NCBI GenBank assembly: GCA_963854835.1
Contig: OY978525.1
Span: 77,640,128 to 77,704,127, forward strand
DNA length: 64,000 bases
Direction of reading: 5' to 3'
Origin: Megamerina dolium
Taxonomy: Eukaryota; Arthropoda; Insecta; Diptera; Megamerinidae
The notes under the pieces were generated by a model. That model saw nothing but the letters and a program-made list of their open reading frames with translations, was not told where the DNA came from and ran no database searches. Below, piece by piece: positions 42,011 to 55,438 of the stretch (positions within the stretch are counted from its first letter, which is position 1; every line of letters begins with the position of its first letter). A program made the translations under genes and the position numbers.

Positions 42011-42108
42011 ATATGAATCGTTGTCGTCGCTCTCACTGTTGATTGCTAGTATATTAACAGTTTGAAAAACCTTACAATACTAATTCATATTGATAATATG
42101 AATCGTTG
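42011..42108. repeat. Minisatellite remnant (~1 unit) in cassette 2
   Basis: ATATGAATCGTTGTCGTC to AATATGAATCGTTG, matching 27962-28060. A ~280-bp deletion removed the remaining units and the first bases of the derivative's LTR. Confidence 0.85.
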
Positions 42109-43866
42109 TTTTTATTCTGCGAGCGTTGAATTCTATTTGAATTACCTTGTTCGATCACTGGATTCTGTTAATAATCACTGCAACACTTATTTTATAAAAC
42201 TATATACAGCAACAATTTATATAATTTACCATTGCCGGCGTAGTAGCCGTCGTATCATGTTGTGCGCATCGATATGCCATGAGGAACATTGGTATATGTA
42301 CATCCCAGTCTCTTTGGTATTTATCTACGACTTTTCTCAAATATTCCTCCAAGGTACGGTTAAATCGTTCTACCATGCCATCAGATTGTGTATGCAAAGG
42401 TGTTGTACGAGTTTTGTATATACCGTATATATGTATATATGATTTTTTCGACGAACTCTTCCGAATTACCGGAGAACGCTAGATGACATAAGCGGTCAAT
42501 ATCGGAAGCGAATTACTGAAGGCTCTCATTACTCCGTTGCACTCGCGATCTCAATTCCACTCGATGTAATTGACTCTTGTATTCATTTCCATATTTCCGC
42601 TGGAGTGTGTCCATCAGTGATTGGTAGCTACCACGATCTTTCTCTGGAATCATCTGTAACACGTCGGAAGCATTACCTTTTAATGCGACTATTAAAGCAG
42701 CAGTCTTGTCGCTATCATCCCATTGATTCTTCGAAGCTGTTGTCTCGAATTGAAGCTTGAAGATATTGAATGGCGTGCTTCCATCAAATGTTGGTGGCTT
42801 TAGTTTAATTGTAGTTGACTCTCTTATCACTGATGTGGTTGCTCCACTTATTTTTATTTTATTAAGTTCGCGCTCTAATTTCTCAAGCTCTTCTTCCAAG
42901 TCATCATGTCTGTCTACATGTTCCTTCAGCTTATCATCCAAATCATCCACATGTTCTTTCAGCTCTGTGACTTTGTCATTAATAGCTCCGGAAATTTCCT
43001 TAAATCTAATCTCAATTCCCTTTTGTAGTTTTTCGATGACATGTTCTTGACGAGCCGAATGTTCTTGAAGCTTGGAGTCAATTGTTTTCTGGAATTCTCC
43101 CATAATGTTTTCTTGGCGAGACGCATTTTCTTGTAGCTGTTGTTGTTGCTGTTGCATCATGGTTTTCATGAAATCCATGAGTTGACCACCGAATCTATTT
43201 GGCTCTCTTCCTCAGCGTGCACAACTGCTTGTATATCGGCTTCCTCAAAGAACTCATGTTCTTCTACATTAATTCCCTTAGCCTCCATAGCTTGCCTCAG
43301 CCTTACCAGCAGTTCCGCCTTTGCACCTGATGACGATAGATTCATCTCTACCAACAGCTTTTTAAGCTGGTCCACTTTTAGTTGGTCAATTTTCACCATC
43401 TTTACAGAATCCCACTTCTGACACCAATTGTTACGTCTTTATTCTGTGAGCGTTTAATTCTATTTGAATTACCTTGTTCGATCACTGGATTCTGTTAATA
43501 ATAACTGCAACATTTATTTTATACAACTATATACAGCAACAATTTATTTTAACAAACACTATTTACAATCAACTCTGTTTATAATCAACTATTTACAATA
43601 ACACTTTAATGTACTAGCAACTTTTGCCTCTGTATAGATGTTTGCGCAGTCACGTTCGGAATTCGATTGATTCTCACTTCTCAACACTGGCTCTATTTAT
43701 ACTTTGTTGGCAACACCCCAGAATCTTCCTTTATCGAGATTCTTCTCTTTCTTTCTCGTTGGCTTGTTCTGGTTATTACTTTTTTCTTTTTGTTGACATT
43801 CGTTTCGATGCTGCCAATAGTGTCAGTCCAATAGTGATGAGTAACCAACTATCGATACTCGTTACA
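42109..43866 (-). mobile_element. Inverted Gypsy deletion derivative 2
   Basis: Counterpart of 28331-30095: 5' LTR 43866-43429 (438 bp), gag with SAP start at 43399, a long open gag segment 43178-42513 (coiled coil plus core), jump to the integrase segment (42397-42200), truncated 3' LTR. It lacks the stop that copy 1 has at about 29320. Some copy-specific changes (TAA-type change near 42514; HPQSDG reads HTQSDG). Confidence 0.86.
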
Positions 43867-44330
43867 ATATTGTCAGACACAATTTGATTTTTGGTTTGAA
43901 TTTTGAAGTTTAAAGTTGCCGCGACAATTGTTGGTGTTATTGTTGTGAATATACAAAGTAAACGCATATATCACTAACATTGGAGTTTTGAGTGTGTTAC
44001 CAAACGTATATCTAACAAATACGTACATTGTTGATGATTGCCATATTAAGTTAACCGAAAGGAAAGGTTTCGTTTTTTAAATAAATAAATAAAAACACAT
44101 TGAACAATACATAAATTGTTTTTCTCTTTTTAATTGCTGGGTTGCTTCGCTATTTAGAAAATATTATAGGGTGCTGCTTAATTCGTCATTTTGCAATTAA
44201 ATCGAGATTGTCTAACTATTTGCTTGAATTAAATTGAACTTTTGGAAACAAATTGTATTCGACTAGACTCAATATTGTTGGTAAATTTATTGAATTTATA
44301 AAACGTATAAATTACCAAATAATTACGATC
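43867..44330. other. Leader upstream of BEL copy 2
   Basis: Near-identical to 30096-30559, non-coding. Confidence 0.55.
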
Positions 44331-47300
44331 ATGCCTGGAAGTTTGAGCGATGAAGCTGCTTCTGTTCAAAAGCCGAGTACTTTAAGGCAGCAAAGTGCAA
44401 CAGCGCGTGGTAATATAACACGTATCAAAAACATGCTTGATAATCCAACGGTAACTTGGAATGTTATAGATTTGGAATGCCGGCTAGAAATCTTAGATTC
44501 TTATATTAAACAAATAATGGCATACCAAACCAAGATCGAGAGGGAGGATCCTGACGATGACCGAAGAGGCGATATCGAGGATCTTTGCATAAGTGCTAAA
44601 TCGAGGCTTATTCAGCTTATATAAGCAATATAAGCGTCGAGAGAGTCCAATGTTGGAGAGTACACTTGGTATTACCACGCCTCAATCGTCTCGTCTTCCG
44701 AATCTGAAATTACCGACATTTAGTGGAAAGTACGCGGAGTACAAAAATTTTATAAACTCATTCAATAACTTGGTCCATGATGAGCCACATCTAGCGACAA
44801 TTGAAAAATTTAATCATTTTTTGAGTTGTTTATCGGGTGATGCGCTCAGAACGGTAAAAGCTTCTGTGACTTGAAGCCAATTATAAGAAAGCATTGGATC
44901 GTTTAGCAGAACGATACGATAAAAAAGTTTTGATATTTTTTGATAATATGGAGCAGTTATTTGACATTCCAAAAATGACCAAACCAAATGCTTCAGCGCT
45001 TAGAAATGTAACCACATTTCTAAGCGCTGTATCCGCAATATACGATTCGTTACTATCATTGGGTACAGAGATGGATATAACAAATGCATTACTCATTCAA
45101 CTGGTACTATCAAAAGTTGATCCAGCTACAAAATCGAGATGGAACGATCAGTTGGATTACTCCACCCTTCCTTCATGGAACGACTGCTCGAAATTGCTAA
45201 TTCGTCGATGCCAATCACTCGAAGTAAATGACGATAGATCGAGCAGATACGACAGTGCTGATCAACAGAATCCTCATAGAATTAAATCGCATAATAACAA
45301 GAAAAATGAATACAAAACCTGATTTGCAGTTGCTGCGAGTAGTTTGGATAATCAATGCATTTTTTGCAAATTGAATTGGCATTCAATACATAGTTGCAAC
45401 TCTTTCGCTGCATTGACCGTTGGTAAACCGTTCGATTTTGTAAAAAAATCTGGAAATTGTATAAATTGCTTAAAGAAAGGACACTCGGCCCGGAATTGTT
45501 CTCGATCTCATTGTCGAGTTTGTCAACATCCTCATCACACTCTGCTGCTTAAATATGAGGTGCAGTAGCAATCAAATCACTTCGATAATCAGTTATCTGT
45601 GTTACCATCAACATCTGCTACTGCCAATGGTACTCCACAACAATCGTTCCAGCGTTCTTCACACCATGTCTCGAATACAGATGATGTCGTTGTATTGGCT
45701 ACGTTGTATTGGCTACAGCTATAGTTAGAATAAAAGATCGCTATGGAAGTACCCACCTAGTAAGAGCGCTTTTAGACTCTGGATCACAAATAAATTTCAT
45801 GAGTGAAGATTATGCACAGAAATTACATTTAAAACGAGAATTTAAAGATCTAAATTTATCGGGTATTGGGGAGTTAAATGCGAACTTACGACATAAAGTT
45901 AATACGATTGTAGAATCAAGAGTTAATGACTACAGGTTTCAAGCAGATTTTTGGGTCATACAGTCCATCTCGAGTTACCAACCTGAAGTTAATTTAGCCG
46001 TTGATTCGTGGCAAGTCCCGGGAAATATTGAGCTGGCAGATCCCCACTTTAATAAAAGACAAAAATTTGATTTGTTTATTGGTGCCAATATATTTTTCGA
46101 ACTTTTATCAATCGGTCAAATAAAATTAAACGAGTCGTTGCCAACATTGCAAAAGACGTTGCTTGATTGGATAGTTTCTGGTCGGTATAAATCACTTGAA
46201 AATTCGAAAAGTGGAGCATGCTATTTAGTAAATAAAAATAGCGATATTCAGTTGGCCTCTTTAGATGCTATTGTGCATACGTTTTGGGAAATAGAAGAAG
46301 TACCAAGCACATCCAAAAAGTTTACGAAAGAACAAATGAGTTGCGAACAACATTTTATGAAGAGTACCAAGCGATTACCAACTGCTCGTTTTGGAGTTCG
46401 GTTGCCATTTAAAATGAATTCGTCAGCACTCGGAGCTTCATATGAAACGGCAAAACGACGATTTTTGTCACTTGAGCGTAGGCTTATGAGGACACCTGAT
46501 GTCAAAGAAATGTATAATAATTTTATGATCGAAAATTTGTCGTTAGGCCACATGTCTAAAACGGAAAACATAATTCCGACAGGTCCACATTATTTCATAC
46601 CACACCAAATTGTCATTGCCTGAGAGTTTGACAACCAAGTTAAGAGTTGTGTTTGATGCCTCATGTAAAATATCATCCAATATCTCATTGAACGATACTC
46701 TAAAGGTCGGCCCAACTATTTAACCAGAGCTCTATACAAATTTACTGAAATTGCGTTGTCGTAAATTTGCCATTACGGCAGATATTACAAAAATGTATAG
46801 ACAAGTACAAGTCCATGAAGCAGACCAACAATTTTAGCTTATTTTGTGGCGGAAACATCCAAATATGCCTATACAAATGTACAAACTAAACACAATAACA
46901 TATGGCACTGCACCAGCACCGTTCTTGGCTATTCGGTGCTTAAATGAACTTGGCAATATTAATAGAGAAATGCGTGCAATTTCAAGGGTTATACAAGAGG
47001 ACCTCTATGTGAACGATTTATTGTCAGGTGCTGAAACATTGGAGGAGCTTGAAAGCATTCAATATGATATAACAAAAATTCTCGATTCAGTTGGCTTTAA
47101 GTTGGCGAAATGGTATTCTAACCACCAGGTTCTCAATAATAGCGACAATGTTGAAAAAGAAATCACATTTAACGACACCGAAACCACTAAAACTCTGGGT
47201 ATCCGAAAAGTGATAAGCTTCATTTTATTCTCGTTGCAAATTTTGATACTTTGAAGGCTACTAAGCGCAATATTTTGTCGGTGTCTTCCCGGTTGTTTGA

Positions 47301-49450
47301 CCCATTGGGACTTCTATGCCCAGTTATTACAAAAGCAAAAATATTGCTGCAAGAATTGTGGTTGTTAAAGTTAGACTGGGATGAATCAGTTCCAATGTCG
47401 GTGGCTACAAGCTGGGAGATCTTTAAAAAAACTTCCGAAATATTCCAGAGATACATGTTGTTCGATACGTGAATATTTCTTCGATATCAACAGTTCAAAT
47501 TCACGGTTTCGCTGATGCATCTATGCGTGCATATGGTTGTTGTATATATATACGTAGCAAATGTGGTAGTAATTACAAGTCCATACTGTTTACAGCCAAG
47601 TCGAAAGTTGCTCCACTTAAAACTAAAACTCTTCCAAGACTTGAGCTTTGTGCCGCTCACTTGTTAGCAAAAGTGTGGAAAATTGTAGAGCCAATTTTAT
47701 TGCCATACGCAGAAAAAGCTTAAAGCTGGCTTAAAAAGCACCCATCCACATTATCAACTTTTGTTGGGAATAGGGTATCGGACATTCAAGAATTGGCGAC
47801 TAAAGCCACATGGAGGCACGTTCCAACTGCTCAGAACCCTGCGGATATTGTATCGCGAAGTTGCAATGTAGATGAGCTATGCCAGTCTATATGGTTTGAT
47901 GGTCCTACATTTTTAATGGAGGAGGAAGATAATTGGCCTGTAAATGCCCACTTTGAGCCCGCAGAAACATTGTCATCGACAGAAATGCGCAAGTCTAAAG
48001 CGATCGTACTCGTTGTTGAAAAAGAACGTAACATAATCTACGAAATAATTGAAAATTCATAGTCGTACATGAAAATATTGCGAACACTTGCATATGTTTA
48101 TCGATTTATAAAGCCGATCAAAAATGGCCATACAGAACAACCAATTACAGCAAAAGAACTTGAGCTATCATTTTTCAAAGTCGTCGAAATAATTCAGCAT
48201 GAGGAATACGCTGAAAAAATAAAATGTATGAAAAGCTCATTGTTATTAAGCAAACAACTCCAACAATTAAATCCGTTTCTGCACGAATTTGAAGAAAATG
48301 GCAGAAAAATTACTTTAGTGCGTGTTGGTGGCAGATTACTGAATGCCCCACTACCTTATGATACTAAGCATCCTTTATTGATGCCTAAGTCCCGATTCGT
48401 AACTCTGTATGCTACCCATTTGCATTTGTCAAATTGTCATGCAGGACCACGAGCTCTAATTGGTCTAATGCGGCTAAAAATATGGTCAATAAATTCAAGA
48501 GAAGTGGCTCGTAATGTAGTTCGCAATTGCATACATTGTTTTAGGTACAAGACTAGATTAATGACACAAATTATGGGGAATTTACCTAGAGACCGACTTT
48601 TATCAGTGCGACCATTTTTGATAACCGGAGTAGCTTTTTGTGGTCCGATATACACGTCATATAGAATTCGTGGTAGACCTCCTTATAAGACATATGTATA
48701 TTCGTTTGTTTTTCGTCAAAGGCTGTTCACATCGAAGCTAACGCTTTCATTTCTTGTTTTAAAAGGTTCATCGGGAGGAGAGGTCTTCCAGAGAAGGTTA
48801 TGTGCGACAACGCTACAAATTTCGTGGGAGCCAATGCAAAGCTGAAAGAGCTGAACGACGTGTTTTTCGGAGAGCAGAGTCAGAACAAAATACTCAATTT
48901 CGTAGCAGAGAGAGTAGTGACATTCGAATTTATCCTGCCGCGCGCCCCTCATTTCGGAGGCCTGTGGGAAGCGGCCGTCAAATACATGAAGAATCTTTTT
49001 TATCGCACCGTCGCGCACGCCAACCTAACGTTCGAAGAATTGTCAACCGTCTTGGTCGAAATAGAGGCCATTTTAAATTCAAGGCCGATCGCTCCAATGT
49101 CCGAAGATCCCAGCGACGGAGAGGCGCTCACGCCAGCGCATTTATTAATCGGGTGGTCTTTAAAGGCCATACCCGAACCTACTATAGAGCACGAAGTTCT
49201 GACGTATTCAAAACGATGGCAACGTATCTGCTATCTAAAAGGGCGATTTTGGTCTGTGTTCCGCAGAGACTACCTCCTCGGGCTGCAAGCCAGGGCCAAA
49301 TGGCTCAAGCCCCAACAAAACGTAGAGGTTGGTTCAATGGTTATTGTTCACGAAGACAACCTGCCTCCACAGAAATTGTTGCTAGTCAGAATAGTAGATG
49401 TCATTGTTGGATCGTTTGGACAATATTCAAACGCAAAATGGAATTATTAA
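44331..49450 (+). pseudogene. BEL/Pao element copy 2, longest copy, decayed
   Basis: Order: gag N terminus MPGSLSDEAASV (44331), frameshift, gag core (FSGKYAEYKNFINSF, LDRLAERYDKK), zinc knuckles CIFCKLNWHSIHSC, CINCLKKGHSARNC, CRVCQHPHHTLL (45344-45568), protease [12 protein letters not shown] (about 45770). Linker follows to the TGA at 46621, then RT (VVFDASCKISSN, TADITKMYRQ, YVNDLLSG at about 47000), RNase H (QIHGFADASMRAYG, LPRLELCAAHLL), integrase zinc region (HLHLSNCHAGPRALI, NCIHCFRYKTR) and catalytic core ([39 protein letters not shown]). The chromodomain-less C terminus ends NAKWNY at 49450. At least six frame breaks are shared with copy 1 and the inverted copy. The 3' integrase third (48800-49450) is open. 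Confidence 0.9.
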
Positions 49451-49512
49451 ACGTGCGATACATAAATTGGCACCTTTACCACAAGGGCAACTGTTTTAAT
49501 ATATGAATATAT

Positions 49513-49526
49513 CAAGGGGGCCGGGA
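49513..49526 (+). promoter_or_regulatory. Polypurine tract of BEL copy 2
   Basis: AAGGGGGCCGGGA ends directly before TGTTTGGCC, the probable LTR start. Confidence 0.7.
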
Positions 49527-49823
49527 TGTTTGGCCATATACCTATATATAAATTATAATTGAAGTTCTATGATTATAAGTATCTTATTATATTATATTAT
49601 TGTGAATTATATTATATTATTATTGCTATAGAGTAACTATGAATTCATCTCTATTTAGTACATACTTATTTATACAACTGTGTAAACCGTTGATTTGTAT
49701 ACTCTTGTTAAATTGAAATATTACATTAAATTCAATTGTTATAATTATAAAACCACAGCTGGTGTTAGACTGTGTAAATTTCGTTGTCGACAACAAAAAA
49801 CATTGTTGTTCAACATTGTTGTT

Positions 49824-49825
<2 letters not shown>
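49527..49825 (+). repeat. Probable 3' LTR of BEL copy 2 (end not resolved)
   Basis: Starts TGTTTGGCCATATACC after the purine tract. AT-rich. No 5' LTR partner is present, so the right end is uncertain. The last ~80 bp recur at 37736-37810. Confidence 0.6.
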
Positions 49826-50137
<312 letters not shown>

Positions 50138-50140
50138 TTA

Positions 50141-51347
50141 CCAGGTGTACAAGCTTAAATCCGGTGTTGTTCGGAAAAAAAACACATTTTTTTCATAGTG
50201 TTTGCCCTCACTAGCTATACATTTTTCCCATCTCTCGGGCAATTTGCGTATACCATGCCAAAGAATTCCTCAGTTTTCGAGGCAAACCACTCGTCAAGCC
50301 TACGTTTTCATACGAATCGAAGTTCTGTTCGGCGAACGCGTGACCCATCGACGTAAACAGGTGATAGTCAGAAAGGCCCAGGTCTGTGAATAAGCGGGAT
50401 GAGGTAGCACCTCCCAATTGAGTGTGTCCAAGTAGTTTTGGACCAGTTTTGACATGTGCGATGGGGCGTTGTCGTGGAGAAAAATGTCTTTGTTCATAAC
50501 CAGGCGTTTTTTCACCCAAAGCACGGCGCGCTTTCACTAGTTGTTGGTGGTAGCGGTGAGCAATGACAGTTTCACCAGGCTTCAACAGCTCGTAGTAGAT
50601 GACACCCTGCTGATCCCACCAAACGCACAGCATCGTCTTGCGTCCAAAGCGATTTGGTCTTGGAGAAGAAGGTGCTGGTTGGCCGGGATCGACCCACAAT
50701 TTTTTTCGTTTAGGATTCTCAAAGTATATCCACTTTTCATCGCAAGTCACCATAAGATGCAGGAACGACTTTCTTTTTTGTCTAGCAAGAAAGATTTCGC
50801 TGCATCTGCATCGTTCAATTCATGGGGTACAAATTTTTCAAATTTTTGAACCTTCCCCATGGCTCGTAAACGTATGGAAATGGTTTGTTGAGTAACACGT
50901 AACTGTTCGACAAGCATTTTTTGCGATTGGGTGTCGTCTTCATCCAAAAGAGCCTGCAAATCGTGGTCCTCAACTTTTCTGGGTCTATTTTCACGCTTCT
51001 TGTCCCTTAAGTCAAAATGGCCTTCTTTGAAACGACGAAACCAGTCTCTGCAAGTGGTTTTCGATAGCGCACTGTCTCCACATGCATTAGATGCGACTCA
51101 GCAGCAGATTTCTTCAAATTGAAGCAAAAAAGTAGAGCTTCCCGCATATGCTCTTTTTCTGGCATGAAACTAGACGTGATTATACGAGAAAAAATGTATG
51201 TTGTATGAAATCACTGATGATGTTTACTAATTGATGTAAACAGATGTCGAACTCATAAAGAAAAGGATGCACAGTCTATAATAGCTCAATATGCTCACTA
51301 ACGCCATCTACAAGCCAACAGCAAACGGATTTAAGCTTGTACACCTG
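50141..51347 (-). mobile_element. Mariner element, decayed, with recognisable TIRs
   Basis: Termini CAGGTGTACAAGCTTAAATC at the left (50142) and its complement ending at 51347 at the right, each next to TA (one extra C at the left end). Length about 1.2 kb. Contains a minus-strand transposase remnant. The left ~105 bp are also found at 38073-38177. Confidence 0.85.
50211..51165 (-). pseudogene. Mariner transposase (DD34D type), frameshifted
   Basis: Minus strand: MPEKEHMREALLFCF start near 51163, HTH region (ETGFVVSKKAI, then VTQQTISIRLRAMGKVQKF at about 50870), VPHELN linker, catalytic TCDEKWIYFENPKRKKLWVDPGQP (from 50753), MLCVWWDQQGVIYYELLKPGETV, HDNAPSHMSKLVQNYLDTL (second D, about 50480), and LSDYHLFTSMGHAFAEQNFDSYENV (third D). 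Pieces alternate between frames because of several indels, and TGDEKW reads TCDEKW. A dead copy of the mariner family. Confidence 0.87.
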
Positions 51348-51349
51348 TA

Positions 51350-51940
51350 TACATACCTTGCTTCTCTTCCAGGATTATTAAGCAAGACATACAAAAATTG
51401 TGTGCTTCTGCTTCCTTAATACCATTTTCCCTCACCTTTCTATATGCTTTGAACAGACTTTCGTTAAAATCTGATATTATTGTTAAATTAATTATAAGAC
51501 CATTGTTCATTTGCAGTTTTAGATTAAAATATCCGATAATAAATATATGTACATATATCTATAGTAACATAACATTCGTAAATAGAGAAGAAAATATGGA
51601 GAATATAGAGATCTGGGAGACTTCACTGTTGATGATATTCTGCTAGTGGCGCGATAGAACGAAAATCTAAAAGTACATGTGTAAATTTTATACAAATATG
51701 ATAGGTAGTCATCAATATTTATAATCACTGAAAAGAGTTAATGAGTTCGAAAAGGTTGAATAAATAGTGATTTTAGTTTGATTAATTCTAAAAATTGTGA
51801 AAAGGAGCTAAAACAACCGATTGTATTACGCCACCCATAATTAATAATTGTACTTGCACAAAAAAAAGCAAAAAAAATAATTGATGATATCTGAGGCAGC
51901 AATAGCCTATGAAGTAATTAGATGGAATTCGTAAGTATGT
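51350..51940. other. Unassigned spacer
   Basis: AT-rich, no motif recognised on either strand. Confidence 0.5.
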
Positions 51941-51949
51941 TCGGCTTAA

Positions 51950-52510
51950 CAAAGTAGTTTTTCGATATTTGCTAAGATGGGATAAGGAATGGCTTTTCTT
52001 GCCAATGACGGGCGGTGTTAAGCCAGTGGTCGGCAAATTTCTTTTTGCCCGTTTTGCGATAGCTTCGCATATGTGACTTTTAGTAAGTTGACAAAAGGAC
52101 TCAGGACCAACTAAGGGCATGTCAGCTCCTCATTTGTAATGAGCCATTTCATTACCCTCATGTCCTTCATGTCTCATCGCAATACCGCAGTATTAAAGTT
52201 GCTTAGTATGTTGAGGAGATTTTGGAAGTCATATACCAATTTCTAGATTGAATGGCTTTTAATGCCGTTTGACTATTTGACAGTATGTAAATGTAAGTTC
52301 CTTTCATCTTTCTACGAAGACATTCCCTTACGCAAATTTCAATATCATTGGGTTAGATTTGGTGAATCGTGTGCCATTTACCACTTCCCCTGTTGCTCCA
52401 CTTTCTTATTTTGAACCATCAGTAAACCAGATAGCGGAGCGTGGCTTGAAGTAAGTAGAATTGGTTATCCACATCTCACGGCCATGGACATGAACTGCTA
52501 CGTTATTATT
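51950..52510 (-). pseudogene. RNase H fragment of a LOA/I-type non-LTR element
   Basis: Minus-strand pieces: REMWITNSTYFKPRSAIWFTDGSK near 52430-52500 (RNase H start with catalytic D), RHEGHEGNEMAH near 52150 (third motif), and MPLVGPESFCQLTKSHIC near 52070-52120. The last is the same type as FIGPEPLCGV in the plus-strand element at 57.4 kb. Many stops. Only this domain is recognisable. Confidence 0.6.
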
Positions 52511-52579
52511 TTAAAAATGGGATTATATAGAAAGTTTTCGAAAATTTTTAAGTATCGGTTAATTTCACCACCTTAGCTA

Positions 52580-53595
52580 CAACTACAGCACTGCACTCGT
52601 AAACTCAAACCAATCAACCAAGTCCTAAAAGATAGCAGCACCAAAGAGTTAGCAAATCATATAGTCATCTTAATGCCTGGTAAATGCTCAGACTACTCTT
52701 TGTGGCAAGCAGCAAAGTAACTCAAATCTGCCAATCTTCAGTGAATCATCCATCAGTTTAGGTGAAAAGGGTTTAGCTTTCAACGCACTTGAAAGCTGTG
52801 TTTATACCAAATCCACCCTCCTCACAGTTCGCATAACCAGTATAAATTTTTCATGCTTGCTGAACAACACTTAAAATTCAAAAGAACATATCCTAAGCAC
52901 TTCACAAAGAATTAAACCCAAAAAAATCACCTGGTCAAGATAAAATTACTGGTAGAATAATAAATGAGCTACCCCAGGCACATTTTCAATGCTATTCTGT
53001 GCTTCAAACACAATCTCAAATACTGAAAAATTTCCAAAAAGATTATAATAGCAAAACCAGGAAAAGATCATAGAAAAGATGCATAGTGAAGACCTAACGG
53101 CGTCCTGCCTCTGCACTGAAAGTATTCGAAAAACAACTTCTCATGAATATAACTTAGAAAACAGCGCGGCACAATAGAGCACATTCATCACATTTTAACT
53201 CTCATTACTTGGTGGCTATCTCATGACAAGAAAATTTCTCGTACATCACAAGGACTATACAACAAGCCCAAAAAATATACCACGCTGGCGCTCTACAAGG
53301 AAGTGCTTTGGACCCTTGACTGTATCTCTTATACATTTCACTCATGCCCAACAATAACTAAATATTCACATCTACATTTGCTGGTGGTACGGAAATATTG
53401 CGCTCTCACTCTACTCCCATATAAGCTATTAAACTAAAATTCATACTACGGCTAGATTAAATAAATAGCCTATCAATTCCAATGAAATACATCACTTAGA
53501 GGCTGAAAATTCATCAGTTACGATGGTTCTTACACAAAAGCTCCATGTTAAATTTGGAATGTAAAGCAATCCTGAAGCCAATCTGGTCTTATGGT

Positions 53596-53600
<5 letters not shown>
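52580..53600 (+). pseudogene. Jockey-clade RT remnant
   Basis: Scattered plus-strand motifs in RT order: SDYSLWQAAK near 52690, LNPKKSPGQDKI-like (AQKNHLVKIKL) near 52920, ISKKIIIAKPGKDHRKDA near 53030-53085, TIEHIHHILTL near 53175, QGSALDP-like (LQGSALDP) near 53300, STFAGGTEILRSH-like near 53375. Heavily broken by single-base indels. Runs into the (TA)n at 53596. Clade by motif order and phrasing; moderate certainty. Confidence 0.55.
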
Positions 53601-53819
<219 letters not shown>

Positions 53820-53820
<1 letters not shown>

Positions 53821-54285
53821 CCGGGTCCTTGAGATAAGTTTGCAATTGGCCTCCTAGTTTAAAAGCCAAAATCGAGTTTTTTCTTCATAACTCTTTTATT
53901 TATTACTCGATTCAGTCATTCAAAAGATAATATTAGGTGCTGTATATCTTTCGAAGATCATTTAACCATAGAATGCATATTTAACCTATTTACTTCAAAT
54001 AACTCAGTTACTCTCCATTAAATGCAACTTTACTCTTCATAAAACTAAACGTTTCAGTAAAGATGTATTTCTTTCTTTGGAAGCGTACCAATAATAAACA
54101 AAAAGGTTACAGCGACTTAAAGTTAGATTATATATATAACATATGTATGCATTTGAATAATATATTATAAATGTATCTTAAAAAATTGTACATATGTTTC
54201 ATGAATAAGTCATATTAGTATATGGCGAAGGAAGTAAATCTATGTAGATAAAGATCAACATTAATATATATTTATATTAAATCTT
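53820..54285. other. Unassigned AT-rich spacer
   Basis: No domain or repeat partner recognised. Confidence 0.5.
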
Positions 54286-54289
54286 GTCT

Positions 54290-54575
54290 TCAGTCAGCTC
54301 TCCGTGTTTTTGATATTCTCACACGCGGAATTGTAAACTTCGGCAGTAATACTTTTTTTTATGACAATATTGATGTTGATGATATTCTCTCAGGAGGTCA
54401 TGACATTCAGTCTGTAAGTGAAGCATTGGATCAGTAATTCCATTCTTCGATTTCGCAGGATTTCCCCTTAAGAAAATTAATTGAAGGGATCCGAGAAACT
54501 GATTTACTAGATTCTAATTTCTTACGGTTTAACAGTTCGAGTTCCACGAAAACTCTCGGAATTCGATGGAACCAC
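54290..54575 (+). pseudogene. BEL/Pao RT fragment
   Basis: Plus strand reads LQSALRVFDI-like sequence then DVDDILSGGHDIQSVSEALDQ (RT active-site VDD box plus following LSG), FPLRKLIEGIRETDLLDSNFLRF and SSSTKTLGIRWN. This is the diagnostic BEL/Pao order, in decayed form. It is a different family from the BEL copies at 30-49 kb. Confidence 0.75.
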
Positions 54576-54599
54576 TCTCAGACACATGTTCATATAGTA

Positions 54600-54840
54600 T
54601 CATGCCAATTTCTACATCAAATGCTGCCACAAAGTGACATGTCCTTTCATCTGTCGCAAAACTTTTTGACCAAAGAAATAGCTGACAACCGTGAAGTCCA
54701 AGTTGCGAACGGATAGTCTTGACCAGTCTTGAGAGTAAATCTGCTCCACACAATTCTGATCGCGGAAGACAAACCGTTCTTACGGGAGCAGTTTTCCTTT
54801 TGAGAGTAGAATATGTGACGCGTATAAAGCTCCGCAATTA
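54600..54840 (-). pseudogene. BEL/Pao RNase H fragment, inverted relative to the RT
   Basis: Minus strand: RVTYSTLKRKTAPVRTVCLP then RSELCGADLLSRLVKTI and LHGCQLFLWSKSF, matching BEL RNase H phrases (APLRTVSLPRLELCGA type). Opposite orientation to the RT fragment only ~30 bp away implies a local inversion. Confidence 0.65.
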
Positions 54841-54950
54841 CCTATCTGAAAAGGGTCACAGAATCCATGATTTTGAACTCTTATATTTGGAGAGAATTGT
54901 ACCCATCTTGTTAGCGCGGCTAGAAAGACGCCCTTGTATGTGGAAAACTT

Positions 54951-55436
54951 ATGTGGTTCCCATACAAAGTCGAGGAAGTTAAACAAAAAATTTACGCTCC
55001 GTAACTTACAAACTATTTAGCGTAGAACAGCCATATTTACGTTGTGAATTAGCGCTGTAAGGGTAACTAGATGCAAAATTACCGAATTTTAAATTTGAGC
55101 TGTTGTAACTTTGGCAGTATTTTGTAGTCAAAAAGAATGTGGCATGAAAGCAGCATGCCACGGCCACTTCTTCATGGGGTTACCATACAAAGTCGCGAAA
55201 ATTAAAAAAACTTTAACCGTTTAACTTACGAACTATTTAGCGTAGAACAACCAAATTTAAGTTGTGGATTAGTATTGTAAAGTCAAATAAATTTACAAGA
55301 AAGAGACACACACCCACTTTTTGTACAGCTCCCATACTTAACTTCGGAATTATCTTAAAATTTAAAACGCCATAACTTACAAAATACTTCGCCTAACTCA
55401 ACCATATTACAGGTGTAGATTCGTATTGTAGGCAGA
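54951..55436. repeat. Degenerate tandem repeat, three units
   Basis: Each unit has CCCATAC(AAAGTCG), then ACTTACAAACTATTTAGCGT (second unit ACTTACGAACTATTTAGCGT, third ACTTACAAAATACTTCGCCT), AGAACAACCATATTTA-like, GTTGTGGATTAG and GTATTGTAAG. Units start near 54951, 55177 and 55331. About 60-80% alike by eye. Non-coding. Confidence 0.75.
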
Positions 55437-55438
55437 AA

